Positions 18,961 to 27,229 of a stretch of DNA of 27,314 nt are shown here, in pieces. The stretch comes from Chara braunii (lineage: Eukaryota > Streptophyta > Charophyceae > Charales > Characeae). How positions within the stretch are numbered: position 1 is the first letter of the stretch; every line of letters starts with the position of its first letter. The stretch lies in NCBI GenBank assembly GCA_003427395.1, contig BFEA01000133.1, forward strand, positions 1,685,231 through 1,712,544, read 5' to 3'. Both the position numbers and the translations under genes were made by a program. The notes under the pieces were generated by a model. It worked only from the letters and a program-made list of their open reading frames with translations. It ran no database searches and had not been told where the DNA came from.

Positions 18961-19017
18961 GTTTTTCAAACTTTTCCTGTTCTTTTTTTGGGAGATAGAC
19001 AAAAGAACATGCTTTCT

Positions 19018-19120
19018 TTCGGAGGTCCTTTTTTTTTTTTTTTTTTTTTTTTACACAGAAGATTGAATTGTATTACACAAGCCGGGAAACGGGCGCCGGG
19101 AAACGGGCCTTCGAAGGTCC
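19018..19120 (-). mobile_element. 81-bp 5'-truncated retroposon with 11-bp TSD
   Basis: ttcggaggtcc (19018-19028) and ttcgaaggtcc (19110-19120) are direct repeats with one mismatch. Between them on the minus strand lie about 57 bp ending ...tcttctgtgt and then 24 A (T run 19029-19052). The body contains the 13-mer cccgtttcccggc twice. This is a very short LINE- or SINE-type insertion. Confidence 0.7.
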
Positions 19121-19942
19121 ATTTTGCCCAAGTCAAACGAACAAATTTTTTCTGTTGCTTCTTTTTTTGGAGAGAGACAAAAGTACATGCTTTAGATGCC
19201 CCAAGTCCCAGGACACCCACGGCTCACAGTTCCAGGTGATCACTGTGCACAAACTGACTGGCCATGCCCCAAGTCAAACAAAGTGATATATTCTTTTTTT
19301 TTTTTGTCTTTTTTGTTCTTGTTTTTATCCTTTTTTTTTTGGGTGTCCTGTGTCGTGAAGCTCTCATCTATCTCTAAGCTTCATACGTCTCCTGGCGCAC
19401 CCCCTGTTTTTTTCCCTATCAATAGCACATTGGTACGCGTAGGCCATCCACCCCTCTAGTATGCTGTCGGTCACCTATACAACAGGGTCTACCTAATGGC
19501 AGACCCCATTGCCACCCAGCACTCGCAATTCAGGGAAGCATCCCACTTCACACACACTCCCTACAAGCACGCTCACCGCCAAACGCCCCACCATGACGAT
19601 GGCTTCACAGAGTGGTGCTTGTCGCCTACCATCACGACCTACTTGACACGCAGCCCCTCCATCTGCCCCCGAATGCAAAGCAGCCTCATTTTGGCTGCAT
19701 CGTACTGGAAAGATAGCTTATATACATTCGGTATAAGGGTGTGTTGTGTTAGGCGGAAGACAGTAGCGGACAGTAATTTGGTGGAAGAGAAACATGCTTT
19801 TGTTTTCTGTCTTTGGTGTAAGACAAACATGCTTTCAGACCCTGTCTGTCGCTCAAGGGTCTCTCTTTGGTTGTCTTGTCAGACTTTTGTTCAGTGTAAC
19901 CTATTTAAACCACCAGTACTTTTGGGCAACATTTTTCCGACC

Positions 19943-19946
<4 letters not shown>
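19121..19946. other. Unrecognised stretch with T-rich runs
   Basis: No recognisable gene. Interrupted T runs lie at 19152-19169, 19291-19315 and 19331-19340. The motif gacaaaagNacatgcttt, first seen near 19000, recurs at 19177-19193, and a shorter form (acaaacatgctttc) at 19823, so old repeats are present. Confidence 0.4.

Positions 19947-20014
<68 letters not shown>
19947..20014. repeat. (TG)n microsatellite
   Basis: About 68 bp of TG repeat with one TA interruption, immediately left of the first tRNA-like unit. Confidence 0.95.
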
Positions 20015-20017
<3 letters not shown>

Positions 20018-20195
20018 ACAGCCGAGTAGCTCAGTGGGTAGAGCCCCGGTTGGAAATGCGCATTGTGGTATGAGGTTGCGGGCTCAAAACTCAATTGCAG
20101 CCTCGCGCACTTTGACCGGCAGATATTGACCAACCTACAGCCGTACATACTGTCCTCTGGGCACTGCATGGTTATGAATACAGACCCTACCTGCA

Positions 20196-20197
<2 letters not shown>
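20014..20197 (+). mobile_element. tRNA-like SINE unit, copy 1
   Basis: Starts gcgtacagccgagTAGCTCAGTGGG: a good Pol III A box with an intact D stem (GCTC/GAGC). About 45 nt on is a weak B box, GGCTCAAAACTC. The unit continues to ...cagaccctacctgcatc and meets a second TG tract. It is probably a tRNA-derived SINE rather than a tRNA gene, because the T arm is poor and no acceptor pairing is seen. Confidence 0.55.

Positions 20198-20228
<31 letters not shown>
20198..20228. repeat. (TG)n microsatellite, second tract
   Basis: About 30 bp of TG repeat between the two tRNA-like units, in the same relative place as the first TG tract. Confidence 0.93.
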
Positions 20229-20231
<3 letters not shown>

Positions 20232-20366
20232 TACAGCCGAGTAGCTCAGTGGGTACATCACCGGTTGGAAATGCGCATTGTGGTATGAGGTTGCGGGCTC
20301 AAAACTCAATTGCAGCCTCGCGCACCTCTGGGCACTGCATGGTTATGAATACAGACCCTACCTGTA
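20229..20366 (+). mobile_element. tRNA-like SINE unit, copy 2 with 44-bp deletion
   Basis: Nearly identical to copy 1 at an offset of 215 bp. It lacks about 44 bp (the gaccggcag...tactgtc part of copy 1), and its D stem is broken (tgggtacatcacc instead of tgggtagagcccc). The TG tract plus unit look like a tandem duplication followed by deletion. Confidence 0.6.
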
Positions 20367-20465
20367 TGTTGGATCTTGATCATGCGTGGGTTGCGTGACG
20401 TGGTCATTGATTGTTCTCATATTCTTCCCTGTTCTGGCATATCATACATTGGCATCAATTCACAG

Positions 20466-20525
20466 CGTAGCACATATGGTAGGGTACTGCTGTTCCATAA
20501 CAAAGGGCATGGGTTAGAGTCTGGC
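20466..20525 (+). promoter_or_regulatory. Possible tRNA-like Pol III head
   Basis: gcgTAGCACATATGGTAGGG resembles an A box, and GGTTAGAGTCT about 40 bp further resembles a B box with two mismatches. Spacing is right for a tRNA-type promoter. No secondary structure beyond this was convincing. It lies just before the degenerate tandem array and may be its SINE head. Confidence 0.35.
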
Positions 20526-20618
20526 TAAGACTTTGGGGGGGGTTCTTGCACAGATGGGCCCGCCATTCACATGACAATACAACTCTATGCATACGAAACT
20601 CATCTGGGGCTTGGTGGG

Positions 20619-21215
20619 GGTCCACACTACAACTGGGGCTGGCAGGAGTTTTCAAGGCTTCGCGCTTGCCTGTGTCCAGCTTCAGTATCGGGAACCCTGG
20701 CATATACACATAACTGGGCCGGGCAGGGGTTCTCAAGGGTTCGCACTTGTCCTTGCCTAGCCTTGGTATCTCGAACCATGCACACATAGATCGTACACAG
20801 ATAGCACACACACACACGGCTGGGGCGGGCTGGGGCTTTTGCACTTGGCCTTGTCCAGCCTCGGTATCTGACATCTGTAGAAAGGAAAAAAAACATGCCA
20901 GAGCAGGACACATAGATAGTACACAAATAGGACACACAACTGGGGCTGGCTGGGGCTTTCAAGGCTTTGCGCTTGGCCTTGTCCAGCCTGGGTATCTGAC
21001 ATCTGTACAAAAAAAGGAGGCAAAAAAAGAACATGCCAGAATGGGGGTTGGTAGGTGGAAGGTTGGTAGGTGGAATAGACATAATGCTTGAGCCTGGCGC
21101 CTGATGTACACAAGTAATGTGGCTTGCTTGACTGTGCCTCAACTGGGTCTGGGAGGGGCTTTCAAGGCTCCGCACTTGGCCCTGCCTAGCCCAGGTGCCT
21201 AGAACTACTGTCTGG
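20619..21215. repeat. Degenerate tandem array, five units
   Basis: Units start near 20631, 20711, 20818, 20939 and 21139. Each carries actggg(g)ctgg..(g)ggg(c)tttcaaggcttcgc(g)cttg(g)cct and then tgtccagcctNggtatctg, followed by variable linkers with A runs and aacatgcc. Read on the minus strand, several units stay open and would give repeats such as IPRLDKAKRKALKAPASP. The matches are at DNA level and frames differ between units, so I take it as a repeat, not a protein. Confidence 0.75.
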
Positions 21216-21455
21216 ACCAGGTCCAAGTCGCTCTGAAATAGCATGGTGATAGCCCTGAGTACTCGATACTGAGGTAGGATAGTACGGGTAGGGGTGTGCT
21301 AGGAGAATTGCCGAGAGGATGGGTAGGGAGGTGGTCTTACGGAGCATAAAGGAGTGTCAGGACAGCCAATAGCTGTGGCAGTAACCCCGTGTTTCCAGAG
21401 TCAGGCTTTCTACAACAACCTGGGCTTTCTTTGATTGGGGAAAAAAAAAAAAGGA

Positions 21456-21604
21456 ACATGCTGTGTGCCAACCTAGGCTGTTTTTCCAGGTGCCCAGGCA
21501 CCCAACTTATGCCTGGGTACCCGCCCGGGGGCCCGGCTGGGCATGACCCCCGGGCAGGGTTCCGGGCAGCCCCAGCACACAAAAAAAAAAAAAAAAAAAA
21601 AAAA
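21456..21604 (+). repeat. GC-rich repeat with poly(A), related to 22235-22310
   Basis: gtgtgccaacctagg, then tatgcctgggtaccc...cccggctgggcatgacc, then cagcacac and 24 A (21581-21604). A similar GC-rich core (gcatgcctgggtgcccgg...gctgggcatgg) lies at 22247-22290, also beside an A/T tail. It is probably a short retroposed family. Confidence 0.55.
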
Positions 21605-21657
21605 TCCGGAAAAAAAAAGTTGTGTACAATAATACTACAATTGGAATACAAACTTAG

Positions 21658-21825
21658 GAGGACTCCGAGGGTCACATCAGAATTCCTACCGAACAGAAGG
21701 AAGATCAGGAGGAGTACGCCGAGGCCTCTAGCAATGAGTTCGACTACTCGACCGGCGGAAGCGACAAGAGGGGAGGATTAGATGAGGACGATGACAACTG
21801 TTGGAGGGCGAGAAACGCGGAGTAG
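21658..21825 (+). other. Short acidic open frame, possible coding remnant
   Basis: 55 codons between TAG 21655 and TAG 21823, without a Met at the start. The translation is strongly acidic and polar (EDSEGHIRIPTEQKEDQEEYAE...LDEDDDNCW), unlike the noise in neighbouring frames. It could be the C-terminal remnant of a transposon protein or a lost exon. I do not recognise the family. Confidence 0.25.
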
Positions 21826-22000
21826 GCGAATTGGTCCTGGGCTATCGAAAAAATTAGGACTTCATCTGGAGAATCAGAGGGATAAACCGACGTCCTATTT
21901 AGTAGGAAGGGGCATGAATCTTCCGCTTTGATCATTTATCAAATTTTGATGTAGGTAACTTAGCACTCTGAGTTTAATACGAGAATCAGGGTGTGAATTC

Positions 22001-22066
22001 TTATTAAAAAAAAAGAAAAATAGAAAAGAAAAAAAGAAAAGAAAAAAAGAAAAGAAAAAAAAAGAA
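22001..22066. repeat. A-rich (GAAAA)-type low-complexity tract
   Basis: Runs of A broken by single G or T with aaagaaaag periodicity. It is flanked by aattctta on the left and aagaattcc on the right. Confidence 0.85.
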
Positions 22067-22234
22067 TTCCTAATGGAATCGGAGATAAAAAAGAAAAGAA
22101 CAGAATCACACTAAGGAATCCCCCTTGAACCCCCTTTAGCCCCTTTAAAACCAATTTATACCCCCCTTCCCCCCCCTTGAAAGCCAACTCGCAAAAAATG
22201 AAATGAGGCCAGATTTCGGGTCCTCTTGGGGAGT

Positions 22235-22418
22235 TTTTTTTTTTTTTGCATGCCTGGGTGCCCGGCCGGGCAGGACCAGCTGGGCATGGAAATCTTCCTA
22301 GGTGCCAACACAAAACAGCTACCACAGGCCTTTGTTTGGCTGGCAGCACCAGCCATTTTGGTCTGGTAGGCCGACCCCCAAAACGACCAACTGGCCTAGC
22401 TCTTTTTTTTTTTTTTTT
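22235..22418 (-). mobile_element. Two adjacent minus-strand poly(A)-tailed segments
   Basis: T runs at 22235-22247 and 22402-22417 are minus-strand A tails. Downstream on the minus strand from the second tail comes gagcTAGGCCAGTTGG, which resembles an A box, but no B box was found. The stretch 22290-22247 matches the GC-rich repeat at 21500-21545. These are likely short retroposons of uncertain class. Confidence 0.4.
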
Positions 22419-22549
22419 GTGGGACAAATGCTCCAGTCTTTTTGTGGGGAGCAACACGTGCTGGGAACCAGGCCCAGAGTCCCATATAGAATTATACAAG
22501 TCGTTTGAAATACCAGGGCCATTACCTGGCTTCGACTAAGAACAATCTG

Positions 22550-23192
22550 AAAAAGCATGGATAACTGCTGACCTATTGCTAGGCTCAAACAGCAATTACT
22601 AAGTCAAAAAGGAAAGCCACAGAAGTCCTTCGAATGCTCAGAACCCCTGGAATCCCGGTCAGGTTGCTCCAGTAGAGAGTGATGTTCCTCTCATGGGGTA
22701 AGATAGAAATGGAGTGGGGGCGCACCAGGAGATATATCCAGAGGAGTGGTAGGATGGGAGTCTCGTGAGTATGTGTAAGAAAAAAAAACAAAACAAAAAC
22801 AACAAAGAAAAACAAAACACTCTAAAATTCTCTAACATTGTCTTATTCCCTGCCGAGCTCTCCCAGGCATCATGCCCCCACCCTGCTAGGTTAGAGGGCA
22901 ACACGACTCACCCCAGCTCCGGACAGCGTCGTCCCGATAGCAACCCTTGGTTTTCCCTTGGAATGCCCACCCCAAGGCACCCTCAGATCGCTCTACCAGG
23001 CGTCACGCTCCTGCTATCAACAGGTTACAGGGCAATCCCCCAGCACCGGCCAGCGTTGTTATGGCATCGGAAAACCGCAGATCCATGAATATAACAACAT
23101 CAGAGAAGCCTAAAATGAGTTGCAAGAAGTACCCAGAATCCTAAGGCATTCTCAAGACCGCCAAGAGCAATCGAGAACAAAATGAGAACCTG
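22550..23192 (+). repeat. Duplicated block, copy 1
   Basis: Matches 23621-24095 in the same orientation: aaaagcatggataactg, the attgctaggct...cagcaattactaagtca part, gtccttcgaatgct, ctctaaaattctctaaca, gtcttattccctgccgag and ccatgaatataa-type phrases follow in the same order. It contains an extra 154 bp at 22657-22810. No coding sequence is preserved. Confidence 0.8.
22657..22810 (+). mobile_element. Insertion in block copy 1 with A-rich tail
   Basis: This segment is absent from the second block copy. It ends in an A-rich run (22778-22810, A with scattered C), as expected for a plus-strand retroposed sequence. No target duplication could be defined. A deletion from copy 2 is the alternative. 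Confidence 0.5.
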
Positions 23193-23620
23193 AATCATCA
23201 TCCCCTGATTGTTTTCGGCCAGGGAACAAACTACCTTAGTGTGATTTAACAGCCCCACCTTAGCCTGCCTCAGCTGTCGTATCCGTGATACCTAGTCTCT
23301 ACCAGGCCTCACACCCCAACTGCTAGGTTACATTGCCCCGCAACCCACCCCGGCTCCAGCCAGCGTCGTCTATGTACCAGCTCATCAATGGAGACCGGAG
23401 TGCCTTCCACCCTCAACTACTCCCTAGATCTCTCTACCAGGCCTCACATCTTCGCATAACTCGGGCAGCACAACCAAGGCCCAGCACACGCTAGTGTCAT
23501 TCTGACCTCGTCCATTCGCCAAACATACGGGTCTAACGGCGTCAGCAGAACATCGAGTGAACCGCCTATCACCACCATAGCTGACCTCCAACTCCCTAAA
23601 CTTTTGAGATCTTTTACAGG
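23193..23620. repeat. Inter-block sequence with further copies of the ccaggcctcac motif
   Basis: Two partial units (about 23307-23370 and 23435-23480) of the motif tctaccaggcctcac...tgctaggttaca...gccccg also occur inside both large blocks, at a spacing of about 115-126 bp within pairs. The rest is unrecognised. Confidence 0.6.
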
Positions 23621-24095
23621 AAAAACATGGATAACTGTTGTCATATTGCTAGGCTACCTAGACAGCAATTACTAAGTCAACAAAGGAAGGCCACAAAAGT
23701 CCTTCGAATGCTTAGAACCCCTGGAATCCCCAACAAAACCCTCTAAAATTCTCTAACACTGTCTTATTCCCTGCCGAGCTCTCCCAGCACCTTACTAGGT
23801 TACAGGGCAACACGACTCACCCCGGCTCTGGCCAACATCGTCCCAACAACAACCCTTGGTTTTCCTTTGAAATGCCCGGCCCAAGGCATCCCTAAATCTT
23901 TCTATCAGGCCTCATGCTCCTGCTATCAACAGGTTACAGAGAACCCTCCAGCACCGGCCAACGTCGTCCTGGCATCGAAAAAACAAAGAGCCATGAATAT
24001 AATCCTAAAGCGAGTTGCAAAAAGTACCCAAGAAGTACCCAGGATCCTAAGGCGTTCTCAAGACTGCTAAAAGCAACCAAGAACGACAAAATTGT
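23621..24095 (+). repeat. Duplicated block, copy 2
   Basis: Second copy of 22550-23192 without the 154-bp insertion and with many substitutions, plus a small duplication of aagtaccca near 24020-24035. The divergence is visible along the whole length, so this is an old duplication and not an assembly error. Confidence 0.8.
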
Positions 24096-24800
24096 CATGA
24101 AAATTGAAAACCAATTAGGATAATTTGAAAGCCGTGCTAGACATACCCAGACCACCTAAACCCTCCCCCTAATCTCCACTCTAGCAAGACTTATCATGGT
24201 CACGGTGAAGCCACCATCTCCTTCGCTGTTGTGCCATATTTTCGTGCTACCAACTAGCCCCCTAGTCAACAGAACGCGTCATATCCTTCCAATTGCTAAC
24301 CCTACTTAGCCAAACGGAACTCAACCCTAACATAGGATTCGTGAAAACCAGAGAAAACAAAATCTCTGGTTTGCACGAAATATTAGGATAATTCAAAAAA
24401 GTTTTTTTTTGAGGGCGGTCAGTACACTATCATTCGGCGTGAACAAGAAGGTAACAGAAAAAAAAAAAAAAAAAAAAACACGATTAGCAAAAGTGTGATC
24501 AGGGACTCGTATTTTTGTAACAAAATAACAAAAAATAATAGTCATCCGTTACACCTAAACCAGAGGAAACCAGAAAGACACGAATTTTCGTCATCTTTTC
24601 TGTCCCGTTTTACAACTAAATTCGATCACGCTGAAATCAAGTTTTTTTACGGAGTTTAGTTTTTAACAAATTTAAGGTTTACGAAAAGGTGTAAAATTTA
24701 TCCCCTAGAAAATCATTAGAACACCAAGAGATAGAAAAACATGGATAAAAACCTTCAAAGTGTACTGATGTTCATTTAAATATTTTTTTTAGAAATTTGG
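24096..24800. other. AT-rich unrecognised stretch with one small hairpin
   Basis: No gene was recognised. At 24338-24379 ttcgtgaaaaccagaga pairs with tctctggtttgcacgaa around an 8-nt loop (16 of 17 pairs), and cctaa(c/t)at lies outside both arms. An A run is at 24461-24478 and T runs occur at 24403-24411. Confidence 0.5.
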
Positions 24801-24802
24801 TG

Positions 24803-25332
24803 AAATAGGGATATAGCCTTATAATGTCGAAGTCCAGCGTTGAAACATTTTTACAGTTCCTCCATTGCTCGCATGGGATTGCTAAGAAATGTAGTTGTTT
24901 CTCAAAGTCGAAAATCAGACTTTGTGCACATCACACTACTAACATGAAACATTCGTACGAAGTGTTTTTTTTGTGATTCATCGCTTCAGAAGTTAATATT
25001 TTTTGTCTTAAAGGTTATAGCCCTATACTGATGATTTATTCTCATCAAATCATACAGTTGAAAGATAAATTTGTAAACTATTGGAATTAATTTTATCCTC
25101 TTTTTTTGTAAATAGTTATAGCCCTATAACATTGTTATCCATATGAAAGGTTTTTGTGCAAATAAATTAATCAAACGATGAGCACGAGAAAAATTAAAAA
25201 ATTCCTGAAAGTTGGAAATCAAACGAGATGCACGTCACACTAATAGTATGCTACTTTCATGTGATGTGTTTTTTTTTTCACCATTTGTTGTTTCAAGATT
25301 TAACATTCTCTATATTAGACGTTAGAGCCCTA
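24803..25332 (+). repeat. Two diverged repeat units, 306-bp period, with tatagccctata motif
   Basis: (t)tatagccNtat occurs at about 24810, 25015 and 25116, and as ttagagccctac at 25322. Between them the text a(a)tca(g/a)ac...gcac(a/g)tcacacta...catg...gtgttttttt...caNNNNttNttcag/caag occurs at 24909-25000 and 25217-25310. This gives two tandem units about 306 bp apart. The second unit is cut by the MITE at 25333. Confidence 0.65.
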
Positions 25333-25437
25333 CAGTGTTTTCCCGAATACCGCGTACGGTCATTGTAGCTGTATTTGGGGTGTCTTTCAGACTAAATATA
25401 GATCTAATGACTGTGCATTGTATTTAGGGAAAGACTG
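25333..25437. mobile_element. 105-bp MITE, copy 2
   Basis: Aligns without gaps to 13703-13807, with about three quarters identity by eye and the core gcgtacggtcatt...gtctttcag conserved. The left flank is TA (25331-25332); the right flank is CA, a presumed mutation of TA. Left end cagtgttttcccgaatac and right end (t)agggaaagactg still pair. Confidence 0.82.
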
Positions 25438-25582
25438 CAGTAACATGCTCACATTTCATTAGTGCCCAAGACAGATTGGAGTGACTATGAAGTGTCGGGC
25501 AACACTCACAAGTATAAAGTGGACTGGTAAGTACAAGGCGAGTAGTGTGACTACTAAGTGACGTGCAACACTGCTAAGTGCA

Positions 25583-25648
25583 ACCACCAAGAATGACCTC
25601 TGCCACCACCGAGAACGACCTATGCCACCACCAAGAACGACCTATGCC
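25583..25648. repeat. 22-bp minisatellite, three units
   Basis: Units accaccaagaatgacctctg(cc), accaccgagaacgacctatg(cc) and accaccaagaacgacctatg(cc) at 25583, 25605 and 25627 differ by one to three bases. The period is not a multiple of three, so a coding role is unlikely. Confidence 0.9.
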
Positions 25649-25764
25649 ATCTACTATTGCTCGCCCACGCTCGAACCTCTGCGCCGACCGTTTGGCCTAC
25701 TGGTCTGTGCCCCGACCCCAACCGCGCACCTTGTTGATGCCCCAAAAAACCCGTTAGAGGTACG

Positions 25765-26055
25765 GTACAGGTGGGTTTGGATGGGTGCATTCAATTGTGG
25801 GTGGGCACGGGTGGGTAGGGGTGGAAATTTTTTTTTGGTTGGGTACGGTACAGGTGGTTAACAAAAAGTTTGGGTGTAGGTGGTCATGGGTGGTTTTGAA
25901 ACAGAAAGTTGATGGACAGTTATGGGCAGTTATTGTCTGAAGGGGTCCAGGTAGAGCAGGTACAGGTAGACTTTTTTTTTTTTTTAGCAAGTAAGGATGG
26001 GTAAAGGTCCGGTAGGCTGTCTATACAGTGGGTATGGGTGGTTAGATTTCAAAGA
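25765..26055 (+). repeat. G-rich degenerate tract with a G-quadruplex motif
   Basis: Many ggtNgg, gggtg and ggtaggg-type words on the plus strand. The stretch 25799-25821 has five runs of at least three G with loops of 1-3 nt, the textbook G-quadruplex pattern. T runs interrupt the tract at 25829-25836 and 25973-25985. Confidence 0.65.
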
Positions 26056-26109
26056 GGGCATGGGTAGGTAAGCTACAAGCATGCAAACAAATCCCAATTG
26101 TCACCCCTC

Positions 26110-26667
26110 GGTCACGTATGTTCAACAGAGACTCTAAGTCAAAGGTCGCAGGCCCAGAGGTCAAGTCTTGAGTCAGTTCAAAAGTCCAAAAGGCAGGACT
26201 GAAAGGCCACAGCAGTAGGGGTCACGTTTGTTCAGCTGAACATACGTGACCCCTGCTGCTGTGGCCTTTCGGGCCTGCCTGTTGGGACTGAGACTCAAGA
26301 CTTGACCTCTGGGAATGAGACTCAATCTTGAGTCAGTCCCAAAAGGCAGGCCCAAAAGGCCACAAAGGTGAGGTCTTGGACTTCTGGTCTGACTCAAGAT
26401 TTGACCTTTGAGGTCAAGTCTTGAGTCTCAGTCCCAAAAGGTAGGCCCGAAAGGCCACTGCAGCAGGGGTCATGTCTGTTCAGCAGAGTCGAAGGTCGCA
26501 GGCCCAGTTGGTCTCAGTCCCAGAGGTAACGTCGCAGGCGAGTCAAACCAGAAGTCCAAAAGGCAGACCCGAAAGGCCACAACAGCAGGGGGCACGTCTA
26601 TTCACCTGCTGTTGTGGCCTTTCGGGCCTTGCCTTTTGGACTTCTGGTCTGACTCGCCTGCGACGTT
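26110..26667. repeat. Cluster of long inverted repeats sharing one core
   Basis: Foldback 1: arms 26153-26235 and 26236-26313 with almost no loop (centre ttcagctgaa). A small palindrome lies at 26390-26427 (gactcaagatttgacc/ggtcaagtcttgagtc). Foldback 2: arms 26528-26589 and 26605-26667 with a 15-nt loop and only a few mismatches. All parts are built from the same words (gaaaggccacaNcagcagggg, aagtccaaaaggcag, ggtcaagtcttgagtc). No protein or flanking duplication was identified. It may be a foldback transposon cluster or a hairpin-RNA source. Confidence 0.85.
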
Positions 26668-26760
26668 TACAAATTTATAATTTATAAATTGCAAAAAATA
26701 GAAATAGATAAATCAAATCAATATAAATATGTTATATTATTATTAGAATTACATAAATAT
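26668..26760. other. Very AT-rich block
   Basis: About 93 bp of nearly pure A/T (ttataatttataaatt text) between the foldback cluster and GC-rich sequence. No gene is present. Confidence 0.7.
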
Positions 26761-27067
26761 GATCCTACCCCTTAAGCAGCATTGGTCGCGGGGGGAGGTC
26801 GATGGTCCGCTCCGCGCCGGACTTGGGGGTGAAGTTTTGCTGCGGGCTGGTAGATGGAGACGATCGAGGGCGGGGGGGCGGGCAGAGTGGCGCACGTACC
26901 GAAATGTTCACAGCGCGCCACAAAACGAGAGAGCGCGCCCAAGGGGCGGAGCGGCGGCGGGCGTCGATGCGAGGGAATATCTCGAAGCGCCCGCCGGTGA
27001 TAAGCGCGCGCCCTTTTTTTTTTTTTTTTTTTTGGCGTGTTGTTTCCTGCTTTTCGTTTTTCTTTTT
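26761..27067. other. GC-rich unrecognised stretch with poly(T)
   Basis: High GC (gcgcgcc, ggcggcgggcg words), with a 20-nt T run at 27014-27033. The overlapping frames on both strands are compositional artefacts, and no family was recognised. Confidence 0.45.
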
Positions 27068-27229
27068 GTCTCCTGGTCGACGTGTCGTTTTGGCAAGTTA
27101 CATTTTCGTTATTCTTTAATTCGTTTTCGTTTTCATTTTCTTTATTCGTTGTTACATTTTCGTTTTTCTTTAATTCGTTTTCGTTTTCTTTATTCGTTTT
27201 GTCTCCTGCTTGGCGTGTCGTTTTGGCGC
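27068..27229. repeat. T/CG-rich minisatellite
   Basis: cattttcgttNttctttaat with its continuation ttcgttttcgttttc occurs at 27101 and 27155 (54-bp period). The flanking words gtctcctg...cgtgtcgttttggc occur at 27068-27094 and 27201-27227, one on each side. Confidence 0.8.

Noticed and set aside
19947-20228. Valine/cysteine-rich protein from the TG tract
   Set aside because: Simple-sequence translation only.
20455-21244. Minus-strand frames with repeated peptide words
   Set aside because: The repeats follow the DNA array, frames change between units and linkers contain A runs. A repeat protein is unlikely.
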